A DNA stretch of 64,000 nt from Barthelona sp. PCE. Taxonomy: Eukaryota; Metamonada: BaSk clade. Positions 30,122-39,898 of the stretch are shown here, piece by piece (position 1 is the stretch's first letter; each line of letters starts with the position of its first letter). The notes beneath the pieces were generated by a model, which made no database searches, had not been told where the DNA came from, and worked only from the letters and a program-made list of their open reading frames with translations. Location of the stretch: assembly GCA_040285745.1 (NCBI GenBank), contig JAUFOR010000002.1:1488001-1552000 (forward strand), in the 5' to 3' direction. The position numbers and the translations under genes were made by a program.

Positions 30122-30685
30122 ATGGCAACAAAATGTACTGAAGCACTCTCAAGATTGGAAGAGCAAACTGGAATTCCCATCGCTGAACTCGATGTAGTCA
30201 AGTTATTGGGCCTTTACCCTGCCATTGAGAAGATGGACAGTTCATTATCGAAGCTTAGTAACTGTGAACAACTTTCAATGTCAACAAATGCAATTGAACG
30301 TATTGGTTCTTTGCAAGGTCTTCATTCTCTCAAGATTTTGAGTCTAGGACGCAACCAGATCAAGAGAATCGAGAACCTTGATGCCGTTGCTGGTACTCTT
30401 GAACAATTATGGTTAAGTCATAATAATATTGAGAGACTTACCGGTCTATCTAATTTACAGAACTTAAAGATCTTATTTGTCCGTTGTAACAGAATTAGTT
30501 CACTCAGTGAGATTGACAGATTGGTTGATTTGGCTTCTTTAGAAGAGTTAGATTTAAGAGGTAATCCAATTGTTGAAACATTAGGTGATAACTGGAGACC
30601 AGAAGTACTTCGTAGGTTAAGGAATTTGAAAACTTTGGATGGTATCGCTGTAACATTTGAAGAAAGTCAGTTATTCCAAAGTTAA
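30122..30685 (+). CDS. DNAL1: Axonemal dynein light chain 1 (LC1)
   Basis: 187 aa, ATG 30122. It aligns by eye along its whole length with animal and algal LC1: EALSRLEEQTG, IEKMDSSLSKLSNCEQLSMSTNAIERI, GLHSLKILSLGRNQIKRIENLDAV, TLEQLWLSHNNIERLTGL, LEELDLRGNPIVE and RLRNLKTLDG. It is a six-LRR protein that binds the microtubule-binding stalk of the outer-arm gamma heavy chain and tunes dynein activity. Length is nearly that of human (190 aa). It shows outer-arm dyneins exist in this organism, in accord with the CFAP43/44-like gene. It is convergent with the next gene, with 33 bp between stops. Confidence 0.95.
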   Translation: MATKCTEALSRLEEQTGIPIAELDVVKLLGLYPAIEKMDSSLSKLSNCEQLSMSTNAIERIGSLQGLHSLKILSLGRNQIKRIENLDAVAGTLEQLWLSHNNIERLTGLSNLQNLKILFVRCNRISSLSEIDRLVDLASLEELDLRGNPIVETLGDNWRPEVLRRLRNLKTLDGIAVTFEESQLFQS

Positions 30686-30718
30686 AATGTAAAATTTCGA
30701 GTTATTTACATTGATTTT

Positions 30719-31663
30719 TTAAACATTTTCGTAATTGATTGAAACTCCGCCTTTTGGCTTCTTTTCGTCCTTCAGAGTGAATACAGACACCGAAATGACT
30801 AAACAAAACAATGATATAATTTCTCTAATATTGATTTTATCACAGAAAAAGAAATAGTTGTAGAATACGCTCCAAGCGTTGTTGAATAACATAGAAAGAC
30901 AAAGAAGTGCTGCAGATTTAAAACGGACTACTAATGGTGCAAAACAGTAAACACACATTAATAAAAAAGTAAACAGAAGAACCAGTAACATAATGTTTTT
31001 TCCTTCAACAAAATCAAAGTTGACAAAGCATTTGTATTCAGCAGCAAAAAATATTGCTAGAGCAAGAGGTAAACCTCTCATACCTAGATGAGCCCATAGA
31101 TCCGTCAACGAATCAACATCCTTTAACTGAACTTCAAGCATGATGTTGCTTGTTCCGTATAACAACGCAGCGCCTAATGCAAAAAGATTACCAGCTAAAC
31201 GCGAGTGACATAATGAATCAAAACTGCCGCTCCCTAAAATTTGGGTAACGACTGCTGCAAGTGTAAGAGCACACATTGCCCAGTGTGTGAATGTGTATCT
31301 GTGTTTTAAGAATAATACGCTGGCGATAAAGACCACAGGCGTACTAAACCATAAAATGATCGTTACAGAAACAATTGTAGTCTGTCTGAATGCCCTGACT
31401 ACTAGATAGTTCGCCATGACGTCAGCTGTGCTATAAACCCAGAATAGAAGGCTAGTTTTTCTAGATATCTTTATATTTTTCTTTTTTAAGTTAAAAAGTG
31501 CCAGTATCATGTATGTTAGTAGAATTTGGAAGCTTGGAAATGAAAAACCATATTCTTTTGAAAGCTTTTGAGATACTAATGAAGATGTACTGGTTGCCCA
31601 TGCACATATCTGGCCCAATATTACAGCTCTAGACACAGAACCTGTGTTAGAAGCTGTTGTCAT
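30719..31663 (-). CDS. EamA/DMT-superfamily transporter (SLC35-like)
   Basis: 314 aa from the ATG at 31663 (MTTASNTGSVS). The frame is open 30 codons further, to a GTG, and includes another ATG at 31714; the shorter start gives a normal N-terminus before TM1. About ten transmembrane helices in two five-helix halves (first half ~10-140: VILGQICAWATS, QILLTYMILALFN, YSTADVMANYLVVRA, TIILWFSTPVVFIASVLF, HWAMCALTLAAVVTQI; second half from ~150 on). The Pro in the fourth helix of the first half is typical of DMT proteins. The substrate (nucleotide sugar, metabolite or other) cannot be told. TTTTCCCTTTAA lies ~30-45 nt before the chosen ATG on the coding strand. Confidence 0.75.
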   Translation of the reverse strand: MTTASNTGSVSRAVILGQICAWATSTSSLVSQKLSKEYGFSFPSFQILLTYMILALFNLKKKNIKISRKTSLLFWVYSTADVMANYLVVRAFRQTTIVSVTIILWFSTPVVFIASVLFLKHRYTFTHWAMCALTLAAVVTQILGSGSFDSLCHSRLAGNLFALGAALLYGTSNIMLEVQLKDVDSLTDLWAHLGMRGLPLALAIFFAAEYKCFVNFDFVEGKNIMLLVLLFTFLLMCVYCFAPLVVRFKSAALLCLSMLFNNAWSVFYNYFFFCDKINIREIISLFCLVISVSVFTLKDEKKPKGGVSINYENV

Positions 31664-31967
31664 GTATTTTAAAAAGTATAAACTCCGATTAAAGGGAAAA
31701 TAAATCAAAAACATCTGACTTTGTGTTTCTATCTTACAATTATCAACAAACACGGGGTATTATATATGTGCTAGTGCCCCTGTAAGAGGAAACACCTAGC
31801 AGACAGAAGTTATTCAATGAATTGCATTTGCAGGCGAATCAATTGAGATTCTGTACGATTAATATACTGAATAAAACGGTGCAATTGTGGGTAACAGAGC
31901 ATGTTTGTTGTTTCTTTGCATGCAGAAATGTTTTACATTTTTTATCCATTTCTGTGGTTTTAGTTGC
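31664..31967. other. Divergent promoter region, DMT transporter / basic orphan
   Basis: 304 bp between the two chosen starts. Plus-strand sequence before 31968 is pyrimidine-rich (TTTTTTATCCATTTCTGTGG). No RNA gene seen. Confidence 0.4.
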
Positions 31968-33758
31968 ATGAATTCAACTCCTAAGGCACGGTCGCCTAAG
32001 CGTATAACTACCCCACGACAAAACAAGCTTGTAAGAACGAAGTTTGACAGTGATGCTTTTCTTATGCGTCAACAGACCGATATCGGTAAGCGAACAAACA
32101 AAGAGGAACATATAGTGGGGACTCCCAAGATGCGGTTCATTGCAGAAGGTTCACAGAAGATTATTGCAGAAAATGATAATCTCAAGAGTCCCTTCATTGA
32201 GAGACTTGATGATTATGTTAATAAGTATGAAGAAACCCGCCGCACACCACCTAAACCATCTCCTATGAAGTTGAGTCAGGTTCAGATTGAATCAATTACG
32301 CAACGTATGTATTCTGAGGCTGATAAGAGGGCAGTGCGCATTGGTAATTTAAAGAAGGAGCTGCAACAGCAGGTTTCTGAAGAAGCTTCACATCCGAAGA
32401 CAATGTCTAGCAGTAAGACATCTAATGAAATGCTGGTACGCCGAATTATTTCTATTATTCAAGCAATTCTCGAGGATAAGAGTATAGAAAACATTGAAAA
32501 GGGTCACCTGTCGGAGATCTTTGCGGAATTAGGGTTTTCAGAGAATGAAAATATCTTGAAAATCTTTTATGGAACAACTGTACGATTGATAAAAGAATTT
32601 ATTGATATCGAATGCATTCCAAGGAAAATATTCATTGCAATTGTGTTAACATGTCTGAGATTAGACGATGTTATGGATTTGGTTGAAGAATTCACTGATA
32701 TTGATGTACCTTTTGAGTATCTTGAAGTATATGATATTGTATCACTTTTTAAGAACGAACGTTGTTATTCTGTGCTCGTTAATCATTTCAACGTACAGTT
32801 TTTCTCAAAGTCAATTAAAAGATATCCAATTAAAAAAGAAGAAGATGAAGAATCTAAAGAAGTCAAGGTGTCTAACCCAGAACGGATCAATGGATGGCTT
32901 AAGAACAGAAGTGATTATCTTGAACAGATAAAGATCAAGCAGCAAGAGAAGGAGGAGAAAGAGTTAAAAGAATGCACAATGACCCCTCGCATCAGACCTT
33001 ACAAGAAGAAAAAAATAAGTTCTGTTGTCAAGGCTTCAATTAAAGATCCAAAATCACAAGCTCCATTGAAAAAGAGCAAGGATCCGTATGCAGACAAGCG
33101 TGCTGCATTGAGTGAACGATTCCCACATTTGTCTGATGAGATTGTGAATATGACGAGAGAAGAATTGAATGATTTGGACGGATGCACATTTACACCAAAG
33201 TATATGACGAAAAGGCGTAAGAAACCTTCTTCATTGTCTGCTAAACAGCGTCAGGATTTAGATAAAAGTACAAAGGCGTATTTGAAATTTAAAATTAGAG
33301 CTCAAAAGGAAAAGGAACGTGTGGAATCTATTCTTAACCCTAAATATGGGCATAAATCACATGAAATCACAGAAGTAGAAGGTTTTAAGGTTGGTGATAA
33401 AATGACAAAATCAATGCAGGCAAAGAGAAACGATGAGACACCGAGACGAAAGTTAGCTGCTGTAACATCCAGTTCAATGCAAACAAGGACACCTGTTAGG
33501 AACAACCATTCTGTTAAAAGTGCTACAAAGAAGAAAAAGAGACCTGTTGCAGTCCATCAAGATGAAGAAGTTGAGGTCCAACAAAGGGTTATTCTTATGA
33601 TAAATGTAGAGTTTGGTGGTGAACAAAAAACTCTTACTGTTTATGAAAACCAAACAGCTGCTGATGTGGCACGTCAGTTTTGCAAAGTCAATAATTTAGG
33701 GCAGGATAAATTCAAAATGTTACGTGATTTTGTTCAACAACATATGAAGAATATGTAA
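31968..33758 (+). CDS. Basic, largely disordered protein with C-terminal ubiquitin-like segment, unknown function
   Basis: Start set at ATG 31968 (MNSTPKARSPKR), the first Met that starts a hydrophilic protein; the frame upstream opens with GTG and encodes a hydrophobic, non-protein-like stretch. 596 aa. Low-complexity, Lys/Arg/Ser/Thr-rich ends surround a helical middle (about residues 130-280 of this form). Repeated blocks such as ...CTMTPRIRPYKKK, DGCTFTPKYMTKRRK and DPYADKRAALSERFP suggest short linear repeats. The last ~60 residues (VILMINVEFGGEQKTLTVYEN... to the C-terminus) look like the small ubiquitin-fold module found at the end of many protist cytoskeletal proteins, with VY-E-x-x-x-A-x-x-x-A-x-x-F-C. 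I would guess a cytoskeleton- or flagellum-associated role, without proof. Confidence 0.7.
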   Translation: MNSTPKARSPKRITTPRQNKLVRTKFDSDAFLMRQQTDIGKRTNKEEHIVGTPKMRFIAEGSQKIIAENDNLKSPFIERLDDYVNKYEETRRTPPKPSPMKLSQVQIESITQRMYSEADKRAVRIGNLKKELQQQVSEEASHPKTMSSSKTSNEMLVRRIISIIQAILEDKSIENIEKGHLSEIFAELGFSENENILKIFYGTTVRLIKEFIDIECIPRKIFIAIVLTCLRLDDVMDLVEEFTDIDVPFEYLEVYDIVSLFKNERCYSVLVNHFNVQFFSKSIKRYPIKKEEDEESKEVKVSNPERINGWLKNRSDYLEQIKIKQQEKEEKELKECTMTPRIRPYKKKKISSVVKASIKDPKSQAPLKKSKDPYADKRAALSERFPHLSDEIVNMTREELNDLDGCTFTPKYMTKRRKKPSSLSAKQRQDLDKSTKAYLKFKIRAQKEKERVESILNPKYGHKSHEITEVEGFKVGDKMTKSMQAKRNDETPRRKLAAVTSSSMQTRTPVRNNHSVKSATKKKKRPVAVHQDEEVEVQQRVILMINVEFGGEQKTLTVYENQTAADVARQFCKVNNLGQDKFKMLRDFVQQHMKNM

Positions 33759-33795
33759 GCTAATGGAAAGTTGCCTCAATGAGTAAAACGTGAAT

Positions 33796-35826
33796 TTATT
33801 TATCTGTTGGTATTATTTCATTAACTGAAAACTCAAATTCTTCAAAGATTCTTTCAAAACTTATATTTTCAAGACTCACATTCGCTCCAAAATTATTTTT
33901 TTTCAATCCTGTAAATTCAACATGTCTAATCAAGAACCCTTCCTTTGAACTAACTTCGCTGTCAATGATATGTAGTGTCATATGTGATGTAAACATTTTC
34001 TTTCGGAAAGTATCTTTTAAACAATCCCTCTCACCCAAATACACTTCTTCAGAGATGATCCCACCCTGTACACTGTATAAGTACAGAGATGAAGCAAAAC
34101 AATTGAAAGAAATCCAACCGACAAAGGAAACTATCCTGGGCCCATCATATGTATTTAAAAAACCGTTTTCAATCATCAATAATCTTGAACTATGTTCAAA
34201 AAGCAGCAGAAGACATTTGTCGTCATAAGGAGATTTATGACAAGAGCGGATTCCAGGTAAAGTTTCATGTACTAATATACTATCACTTTCTTCATCGTAC
34301 AAAATAACCAAACCATGTGAACCGAACTGTGAGCAAAAACATACGTAGGTTTGCTCATCGGTGCAAAGTTTGTCTCTATATTCATCTTTATCTTCAAGAA
34401 TAAATTTTCCCCCTAATTCGATTGCTTTGTTCTCATCATTGAAGCACAAACGTTCATTTCTAAAGTAACAGCAGAATTCCTCAGTGTCTACACGTATTTC
34501 TGCATCAAAATTGTAAACAAAAGATTCAAATTCACCTTTATGCTTTGTTACAAATCCATGCTTGTCTCCTTTGGATAAATCGACTGATTCCCTAGTTTTT
34601 TCATCATGACTATCGTAAACTCCATTGTAAAAATCAACAATTACATAATTATTGGTTGGAAATACATTTAGCTGACTTGATTTATAAAGATGCGTAATGC
34701 TAAAGACTTTTTTTTCAACAAAATCGATAAATACTTCAGAATCAACCGTTTTGTAATGTATTTGATTGTTAATCACATCAAAATTTTCGATATTATAAAA
34801 ACAAACCGCTGAATTCTCAATATTGTTAAACTTGAAAAGACCAGATAATTCTTTTTGTCTTCCTAGAGCAAGCATTGGATGATATTTAAACTCTCCTCTC
34901 TTGATATCACTAAACATTTCTGGATCATTTTCTGATGAAATTGGAAAGAAGAGCATATCAAACCCATTACCAACTTGAACTTTTAATTCCAACTTTCCAT
35001 TAACGTACTTACAGTAATTTGAAACATCATCTCTAATGCAAAGCATAGTGAGTTCTGTTTTAGTAACTGTTAGTAGTACAAAATACTTAACACGTCTTGT
35101 TTCAACACTCTTAACTAAGTGACCTAAACTAATGTATTCAAGATATCTATTGACTAATACAAAAGAATTATGGGCGTAAATAGCACTAACTCCAAGGTTA
35201 GCTACACCTACTTGGGTAAAACCACTTCGGAAAGGCATTGTTGTTGTTGTTAATTTTGGAGTAATGAATTGAGCCCTAGTTGATTTTGACAAACAATAAG
35301 CAACGACACAAGAGTTCTCATCGTTGGTAGAGATCATTCCTTCACACAAAAATGTTAGCTTTTGCTCTCGAATATCATATGCAAAAGAACATGATGAATG
35401 CCCTTGTATTTCACAGAGTGCACTATGATCCCCAAAAAAGGTGTATATGATCACATCACGACTGAATACACAAACATTTGAGTCCATAAAAGAACGTGGT
35501 CCAACTACATGTGGAAGACTGTAATCAACAGTATCTATAACAGTGACATCAAAGTTCTGTTCAAGAGTATAAAAAGTTATGGAACCCGAAAGAGTGCTGC
35601 CGTTAAAATTGTTAAAAAATAGTGTACCATCAAAAGCTCTATGTAATGGAGCTAACTGTTCCCTTTCATGTGATAACTCCAGAAAACATACATCTTCGAT
35701 AACAGAGTTTTCATCAGTGTCTTCTAAAATAATAGATCTCACACTATTGATGTCTTTCTGAAGTCTAATAGGCTTTTCGATCCCATATGGAAATATCACA
35801 TTATCCCTTTGTACGCGTCGAGGCAT
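33796..35826 (-). CDS. Orphan beta-rich protein A (probable diverged paralogue of its head-to-head neighbour)
   Basis: 676 aa, ATG 35826 (MPRRVQRDN). No signal peptide, no membrane segment, no coiled coil. The sequence alternates short hydrophobic strands with turns throughout, as in a beta-propeller or repeated beta-sandwich, but no WD or kelch motif repeats. The divergent neighbour encodes 674 aa, also starts MPR, is also beta-rich, and shares weak patterns near the C-terminus (SPYDDKCLLLLFE against NPYDCDEVIITHN; LENISFERIFEEFEFSV against MEEKTISLKQFFETAELEI). AATAAA overlaps the stop (GAT AAA TAA A, 33800-33795). I do not recognise the family. Confidence 0.75.
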   Translation of the reverse strand: MPRRVQRDNVIFPYGIEKPIRLQKDINSVRSIILEDTDENSVIEDVCFLELSHEREQLAPLHRAFDGTLFFNNFNGSTLSGSITFYTLEQNFDVTVIDTVDYSLPHVVGPRSFMDSNVCVFSRDVIIYTFFGDHSALCEIQGHSSCSFAYDIREQKLTFLCEGMISTNDENSCVVAYCLSKSTRAQFITPKLTTTTMPFRSGFTQVGVANLGVSAIYAHNSFVLVNRYLEYISLGHLVKSVETRRVKYFVLLTVTKTELTMLCIRDDVSNYCKYVNGKLELKVQVGNGFDMLFFPISSENDPEMFSDIKRGEFKYHPMLALGRQKELSGLFKFNNIENSAVCFYNIENFDVINNQIHYKTVDSEVFIDFVEKKVFSITHLYKSSQLNVFPTNNYVIVDFYNGVYDSHDEKTRESVDLSKGDKHGFVTKHKGEFESFVYNFDAEIRVDTEEFCCYFRNERLCFNDENKAIELGGKFILEDKDEYRDKLCTDEQTYVCFCSQFGSHGLVILYDEESDSILVHETLPGIRSCHKSPYDDKCLLLLFEHSSRLLMIENGFLNTYDGPRIVSFVGWISFNCFASSLYLYSVQGGIISEEVYLGERDCLKDTFRKKMFTSHMTLHIIDSEVSSKEGFLIRHVEFTGLKKNNFGANVSLENISFERIFEEFEFSVNEIIPTDK

Positions 35827-36013
35827 TACTTAGCAATAAAAGCAAAAGATGGAAGAGTTGAATGAACATAAAACATCATTGTTGATCAAAACAAAAACAT
35901 ATTTGCATCCGTTGTACGGTATCCAAATACAATATTCTATTTCAACATCTTTAATACTATGATTTGAAGATGTTGTTTTTAATACTACTTCTTACGAACA
36001 GCATTGATTTTTA
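35827..36013. promoter_or_regulatory. Shared divergent promoter of the two orphan beta-rich genes
   Basis: 187 bp between two ATGs, AT-rich. CCATCTTTTGCTTTTATTGC precedes the minus-strand ATG. The plus-strand ATG has no clear CCTTTTC motif. Confidence 0.4.
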
Positions 36014-38038
36014 ATGCCACGCAGTGTGCTTCAAGTGGGACAAAATTGCTCTTTTGAACGCGACAATGACCACATCTTTATTTTTCAGGAGGATGAAGTT
36101 GAAAGTCGCAATATGACATGTCAATTGGTATTTAACCACGACTGTGGCATCTGCATCCCTGAAATAGATGTTGCAATCAATCAATCAGAGCTTGTAGACA
36201 TGTATTCAAAACCATTGAAAGATTTGCGTCTTAAAAACGCTCTTTTGGATCGTAATATTCTGTACCGTGTTTTTCAGAGGTTTCTTGAAGGAGGAAGAAA
36301 TCAGATTTTTGTTGAAGTGTTCAAAAAGGATTTAAATGAATTTGTTCGCATCGACTTTCACACATTTGAAATTGATCAAGGTGGGGTTCGCTTTGTACTA
36401 ATAGATGAACATAGGTGGATGTATACAGTGCACAAAGAGATATATTATCATGACAAAAAGCTGAAGTATCATCACGTTTTTGAGTACCCTCGAATGAGAA
36501 ATGTGGACAATGGACACATAAGTGTTGGTGAAATAACAGAATGTGTTGCTCAAGATGGTATGATATATCTCATTGGTAGAGAAATTGTTTTTACAAATGG
36601 TGGATATGATACTCTCCCTGATGTTCCAAGAATACAACATAAACTTATTATTCCATGTGATGGGGCACCGTACTTCGATGAAAATCATCCTCTTATGGGA
36701 AGAATTTTTTTTTGTGTGGACAGAACACCAGAAAATAGTTTTTTCATTTTTAGACGTAAGGATGGTAAGTTTTTACGTAGTTTTGTCGATGAAAATACCA
36801 GAGGGGCAATGTTTAGGGCACTGGATAAACCATTTCCATCAAAAATTAATTCATTATCATGTGTTTGTATTTTTAAAGAAATTTTTCATTTCGCAATGGA
36901 GAATATATTCTTTTTTTCTTCAAAAGATAATCAGGATTTGAGGGTTTTAGGAGATAGTTTGGGAGAAGATCTGTTATTTATTGATGAGAGTGTTTTTCTA
37001 TATCAAAATGGTGAATATCATGAGATATTAAGCATTAAAAAATTTAATTGTTTATTCTTTATTGAGAAAGAGCAAGAATTCTATAGTTCAAAAGGTAATA
37101 TTCCTTACATGTTACCTTCACATGTTTCAATTACTTTTTTTGATTTTTACTCAAAACAAATCACAGTTTTTTTAACGAATCCTCAGAAAGAGGATAAGTT
37201 AGAGAAAATTTTTGCATATCACGTTAAGGACAGTGGACAATGGAAGTTTGGTCATGCAATTATAAAAAATGAAATGTTTGAAATGTATCTCGACAAGAAG
37301 TTTGTTGAAGGAACTCTTCCAATTTTTTATAATGAAAGAAAGGAGATTGCTTCATTGTATTTTAACAGCCATCACTGCGTCACTTTCGATGGTTTTAATG
37401 ATCTACTTTATATCGACAAAGGAACATTGGAATTACCAAGGTATTCCAGTTTTTGTTTACAAAACAACCGATTGTGGACTGTTACAGTCAATAAGCTTGC
37501 TTTAAGATCACTTCAAAGAAACAAAAGCAACAGTAGCGCTTGTTTATGTGATGAAATTGAATTTGATGAAGGATATCTCAGTATTTTTCCTAATCCTTAT
37601 GACTGTGATGAAGTTATCATAACACATAACGATGTAGCTATGTTTTTTGTTTCATATGATACAAAACAGAAGCAGCTTGTAAGTGTACCAATGGATGAGG
37701 TGTGTAATTACGGAGAACAACCAGTTTTTTTGGGAACTGGTATTTTTGCATATAGTAACCATGTTTATGATGTTAGTGATCCCGAATATGTTGTAATGGA
37801 AGAAATTCCTGAATGCAAAGGTCCATATATTATGTATTCACCTGAACCAACTGTATTAGTACGTTTACCAAACAAACTGGATGATTTTGTGATATTAATG
37901 AGTGTTTTTGTAATTACAAACGGTATTTCAAATATTTCTATGGAAGAAAAAACAATTAGTTTGAAACAATTCTTTGAAACAGCCGAATTGGAAATTGTAT
38001 CAAATTTTGGAAGTATAGGTAACCGTGTGTTTTCCTAA
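36014..38038 (+). CDS. Orphan beta-rich protein B (probable diverged paralogue of its head-to-head neighbour)
   Basis: 674 aa, ATG 36014 (MPRSVLQVG). Composition and pattern are like the 676-aa protein on the other side of the shared promoter: many short beta strands, aromatic residues, frequent Asp-Gly and Asn-Gly turns, no transmembrane helix. Long runs of T give many Phe residues. The C-terminal 120 residues show the best weak match with the neighbour. The gene is AT-rich. Function unknown. If the two are paralogues, the low identity means an old inverted duplication. Confidence 0.75.
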   Translation: MPRSVLQVGQNCSFERDNDHIFIFQEDEVESRNMTCQLVFNHDCGICIPEIDVAINQSELVDMYSKPLKDLRLKNALLDRNILYRVFQRFLEGGRNQIFVEVFKKDLNEFVRIDFHTFEIDQGGVRFVLIDEHRWMYTVHKEIYYHDKKLKYHHVFEYPRMRNVDNGHISVGEITECVAQDGMIYLIGREIVFTNGGYDTLPDVPRIQHKLIIPCDGAPYFDENHPLMGRIFFCVDRTPENSFFIFRRKDGKFLRSFVDENTRGAMFRALDKPFPSKINSLSCVCIFKEIFHFAMENIFFFSSKDNQDLRVLGDSLGEDLLFIDESVFLYQNGEYHEILSIKKFNCLFFIEKEQEFYSSKGNIPYMLPSHVSITFFDFYSKQITVFLTNPQKEDKLEKIFAYHVKDSGQWKFGHAIIKNEMFEMYLDKKFVEGTLPIFYNERKEIASLYFNSHHCVTFDGFNDLLYIDKGTLELPRYSSFCLQNNRLWTVTVNKLALRSLQRNKSNSSACLCDEIEFDEGYLSIFPNPYDCDEVIITHNDVAMFFVSYDTKQKQLVSVPMDEVCNYGEQPVFLGTGIFAYSNHVYDVSDPEYVVMEEIPECKGPYIMYSPEPTVLVRLPNKLDDFVILMSVFVITNGISNISMEEKTISLKQFFETAELEIVSNFGSIGNRVFS

Positions 38039-38224
38039 ACTTGGTTCACACAAGTTAACTCTTTACCTTAATGTTAATGATTCTGTTCACTTTGAGATTT
38101 AAAATAGGAAAGTCGAATATTTTTTGTATCGTTCAGGGGACAAGTTTTACAATGATACCACAGCTTCACCCAAATAAATAATAAACACGTGTTTAAAAAT
38201 TTTCAACCTTTTCACCCTTTTAAG

Positions 38225-39883
38225 ATGGTGCTAGTATGGCTAGCTATTCTTTTATTCAGTTCATTTATATCAATATTGCTGATTAGGTACTACCTAGATC
38301 AGCGTGGGGAACCAAAAAGCATTTGGGGAACTAGAACGTCATTATATTTGTTATTCATGTGTTCATGTGTGTGTCTCTTTATCTTTCCAATGGATTTGAA
38401 GAACGCAATTCATCATGAGGCTGTTGTATCAAAGGGAAGCATTAAAGGAGCACTTTTTTTCGTGTTTTGGTTTCAGATGATTTACACATTCGTTGTAGTA
38501 CCAATGCAACAAGAAATGAGCCGCGCAGGAGACTTTACTGTGAAGGGAAGATTCTTTACAAGTCTAAAAATCAATTCTATCTTTTATACAGTTGTAATTT
38601 TACTTGCAGGATTTGCTCTAGGTATTGTATCTGTTAAAAATGGCTGGTCTGCCAGTTATCTAGTCACATTTTGTGTTGCTCTGTCACAAGGATATGGATT
38701 ACTAATTGAGATATTGACTCTGGGTTACGGATCTATATATCTTCCAAGGACACTTTTCCGTTTAAGCAATGTGCACAAACAAAAAGATTATCTTGAGTAT
38801 GAAAGCTTACAGAAACATGAAAACTTAGAAATAGCACAGAATGCAATGAAGCTATTGTGTGAAGAATCTGTTGATATGTTTAATAAGTGTAGTCAATTTG
38901 AAGAATTCCGTCCAAAATTAGAAAAGATAAAGAACCTTATGTTGGATCAGTATTCGCTTCCTTTACGTTACAAATCTTTGGTAAAATGTTCTTCAGTAAG
39001 GCGTCGTCAACTATGCCCTATCACTGAAAAAGATCTAGTTAAGCTACATACAAAATTGATTGCTGCAGATAGTGTGTTGCGGAAGGCTACTGTGATCTGG
39101 AACATTTTACTAAAACGATATAGCAAATACAATGCGATAGTCAACGCGGAAGATGAGGAAACGACAGGGTTATTGACCGAAAGTGTTATTATCGAAATGC
39201 CTGATTGGAAATTGATGGTGTATAAGCGAATTATTCCTTTGTTTTATAAGGTTATCGCCGTTATTTGGTGTGTGCTTGTTGGATTCTTCATCTTTTGTAA
39301 TTGTATGTTTATTTTTAATGTGAAGCCATTACGGGGATTAAATCAAGCATTTCGCTATTCAGCAACTTTTAACACACTGTTCCTTACTGTAATATTCATC
39401 ACCTGCTCTTCCGCCTTCTTTAAACTTAAAATTTTAAAACTATATCACATCGTACCGCATTCGACTGATCCATTTTCTTTCTTGTATACTGCAGCATATG
39501 TGCTTCGTTTGGTCCTTCCCCTGAGCTGGAACTACGCCCTGTTATGTAGTGATTGGCGCGGTGATGATGAGAAAACAGTTTTCATGACTGTTATAGGAAC
39601 AATTGACTTAGCTCCTTTATTGGGCACAGGTTTTATGATTCTTTTGCCTGTAGGTATTCTGATAGTGAGCTTCTTTACATTAACTTCAAAGTCTAAGTTT
39701 TGGAGTGATGATGACGAGGCAATCAACAAAGATGAAATGCTGATGGGTCGATCGTTGATCCAATCATGTTTGATCGAGCATGACATTGGTGATAAATATA
39801 ACGATATGTTCACACAAAGTGTTAACGAGGGTGTATTAGTCTCACCAATTAGACCTATTTCAGTTCGAACTCCTCGTAAATAA
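38225..39883 (+). CDS. LMBRD2: LMBR1 domain-containing protein 2 (multi-pass membrane protein)
   Basis: Start set at ATG 38225 (MVLVWLAILL), preceded by CCTTTTCAC 11 nt upstream; the frame upstream opens with GTG. 552 aa. LMBRD2 features seen: TM1 at the N-terminus, FIFPMDLKNAIHHE (compare 'LLPLDVS'), VVVPMQQEMSRAGDFTVKGRFFTSLKINSIFYTVVILL (compare 'QSYARAGEFT..GK...A..EN..YYG'), LIEILTLGYGSIYLPRTLFRLSN (compare 'LLGYGLVEIPR'), a cytosolic coiled-coil loop (~190-310), then four or more C-terminal helices. LMBR1-family proteins act at plasma or endolysosomal membranes; LMBRD2 has been tied to adrenergic receptor signalling in animals. The stop codon overlaps AATAAA, and the next ATG is only 15 bp away. 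Confidence 0.85.
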   Translation: MVLVWLAILLFSSFISILLIRYYLDQRGEPKSIWGTRTSLYLLFMCSCVCLFIFPMDLKNAIHHEAVVSKGSIKGALFFVFWFQMIYTFVVVPMQQEMSRAGDFTVKGRFFTSLKINSIFYTVVILLAGFALGIVSVKNGWSASYLVTFCVALSQGYGLLIEILTLGYGSIYLPRTLFRLSNVHKQKDYLEYESLQKHENLEIAQNAMKLLCEESVDMFNKCSQFEEFRPKLEKIKNLMLDQYSLPLRYKSLVKCSSVRRRQLCPITEKDLVKLHTKLIAADSVLRKATVIWNILLKRYSKYNAIVNAEDEETTGLLTESVIIEMPDWKLMVYKRIIPLFYKVIAVIWCVLVGFFIFCNCMFIFNVKPLRGLNQAFRYSATFNTLFLTVIFITCSSAFFKLKILKLYHIVPHSTDPFSFLYTAAYVLRLVLPLSWNYALLCSDWRGDDEKTVFMTVIGTIDLAPLLGTGFMILLPVGILIVSFFTLTSKSKFWSDDDEAINKDEMLMGRSLIQSCLIEHDIGDKYNDMFTQSVNEGVLVSPIRPISVRTPRK

Positions 39884-39898
39884 AATCTTTCCCTTTTC
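39879..39898 (+). promoter_or_regulatory. Fused 3' end signal and start motif between LMBRD2 and the LRR gene
   Basis: AATAAA at 39879-39884 overlaps the LMBRD2 stop (39881-39883). CCCTTTTC at 39891-39898 abuts the next ATG at 39899. All sequence between the two reading frames is 15 bp. Confidence 0.55.

Noticed and set aside
31887-31967. N-terminal extension, or an intron ending at TTTTAG near 31963, for the basic orphan
   Set aside because: The frame opens only with GTG, the peptide is hydrophobic low-quality sequence, and no ACTAAC branch motif precedes the AG.
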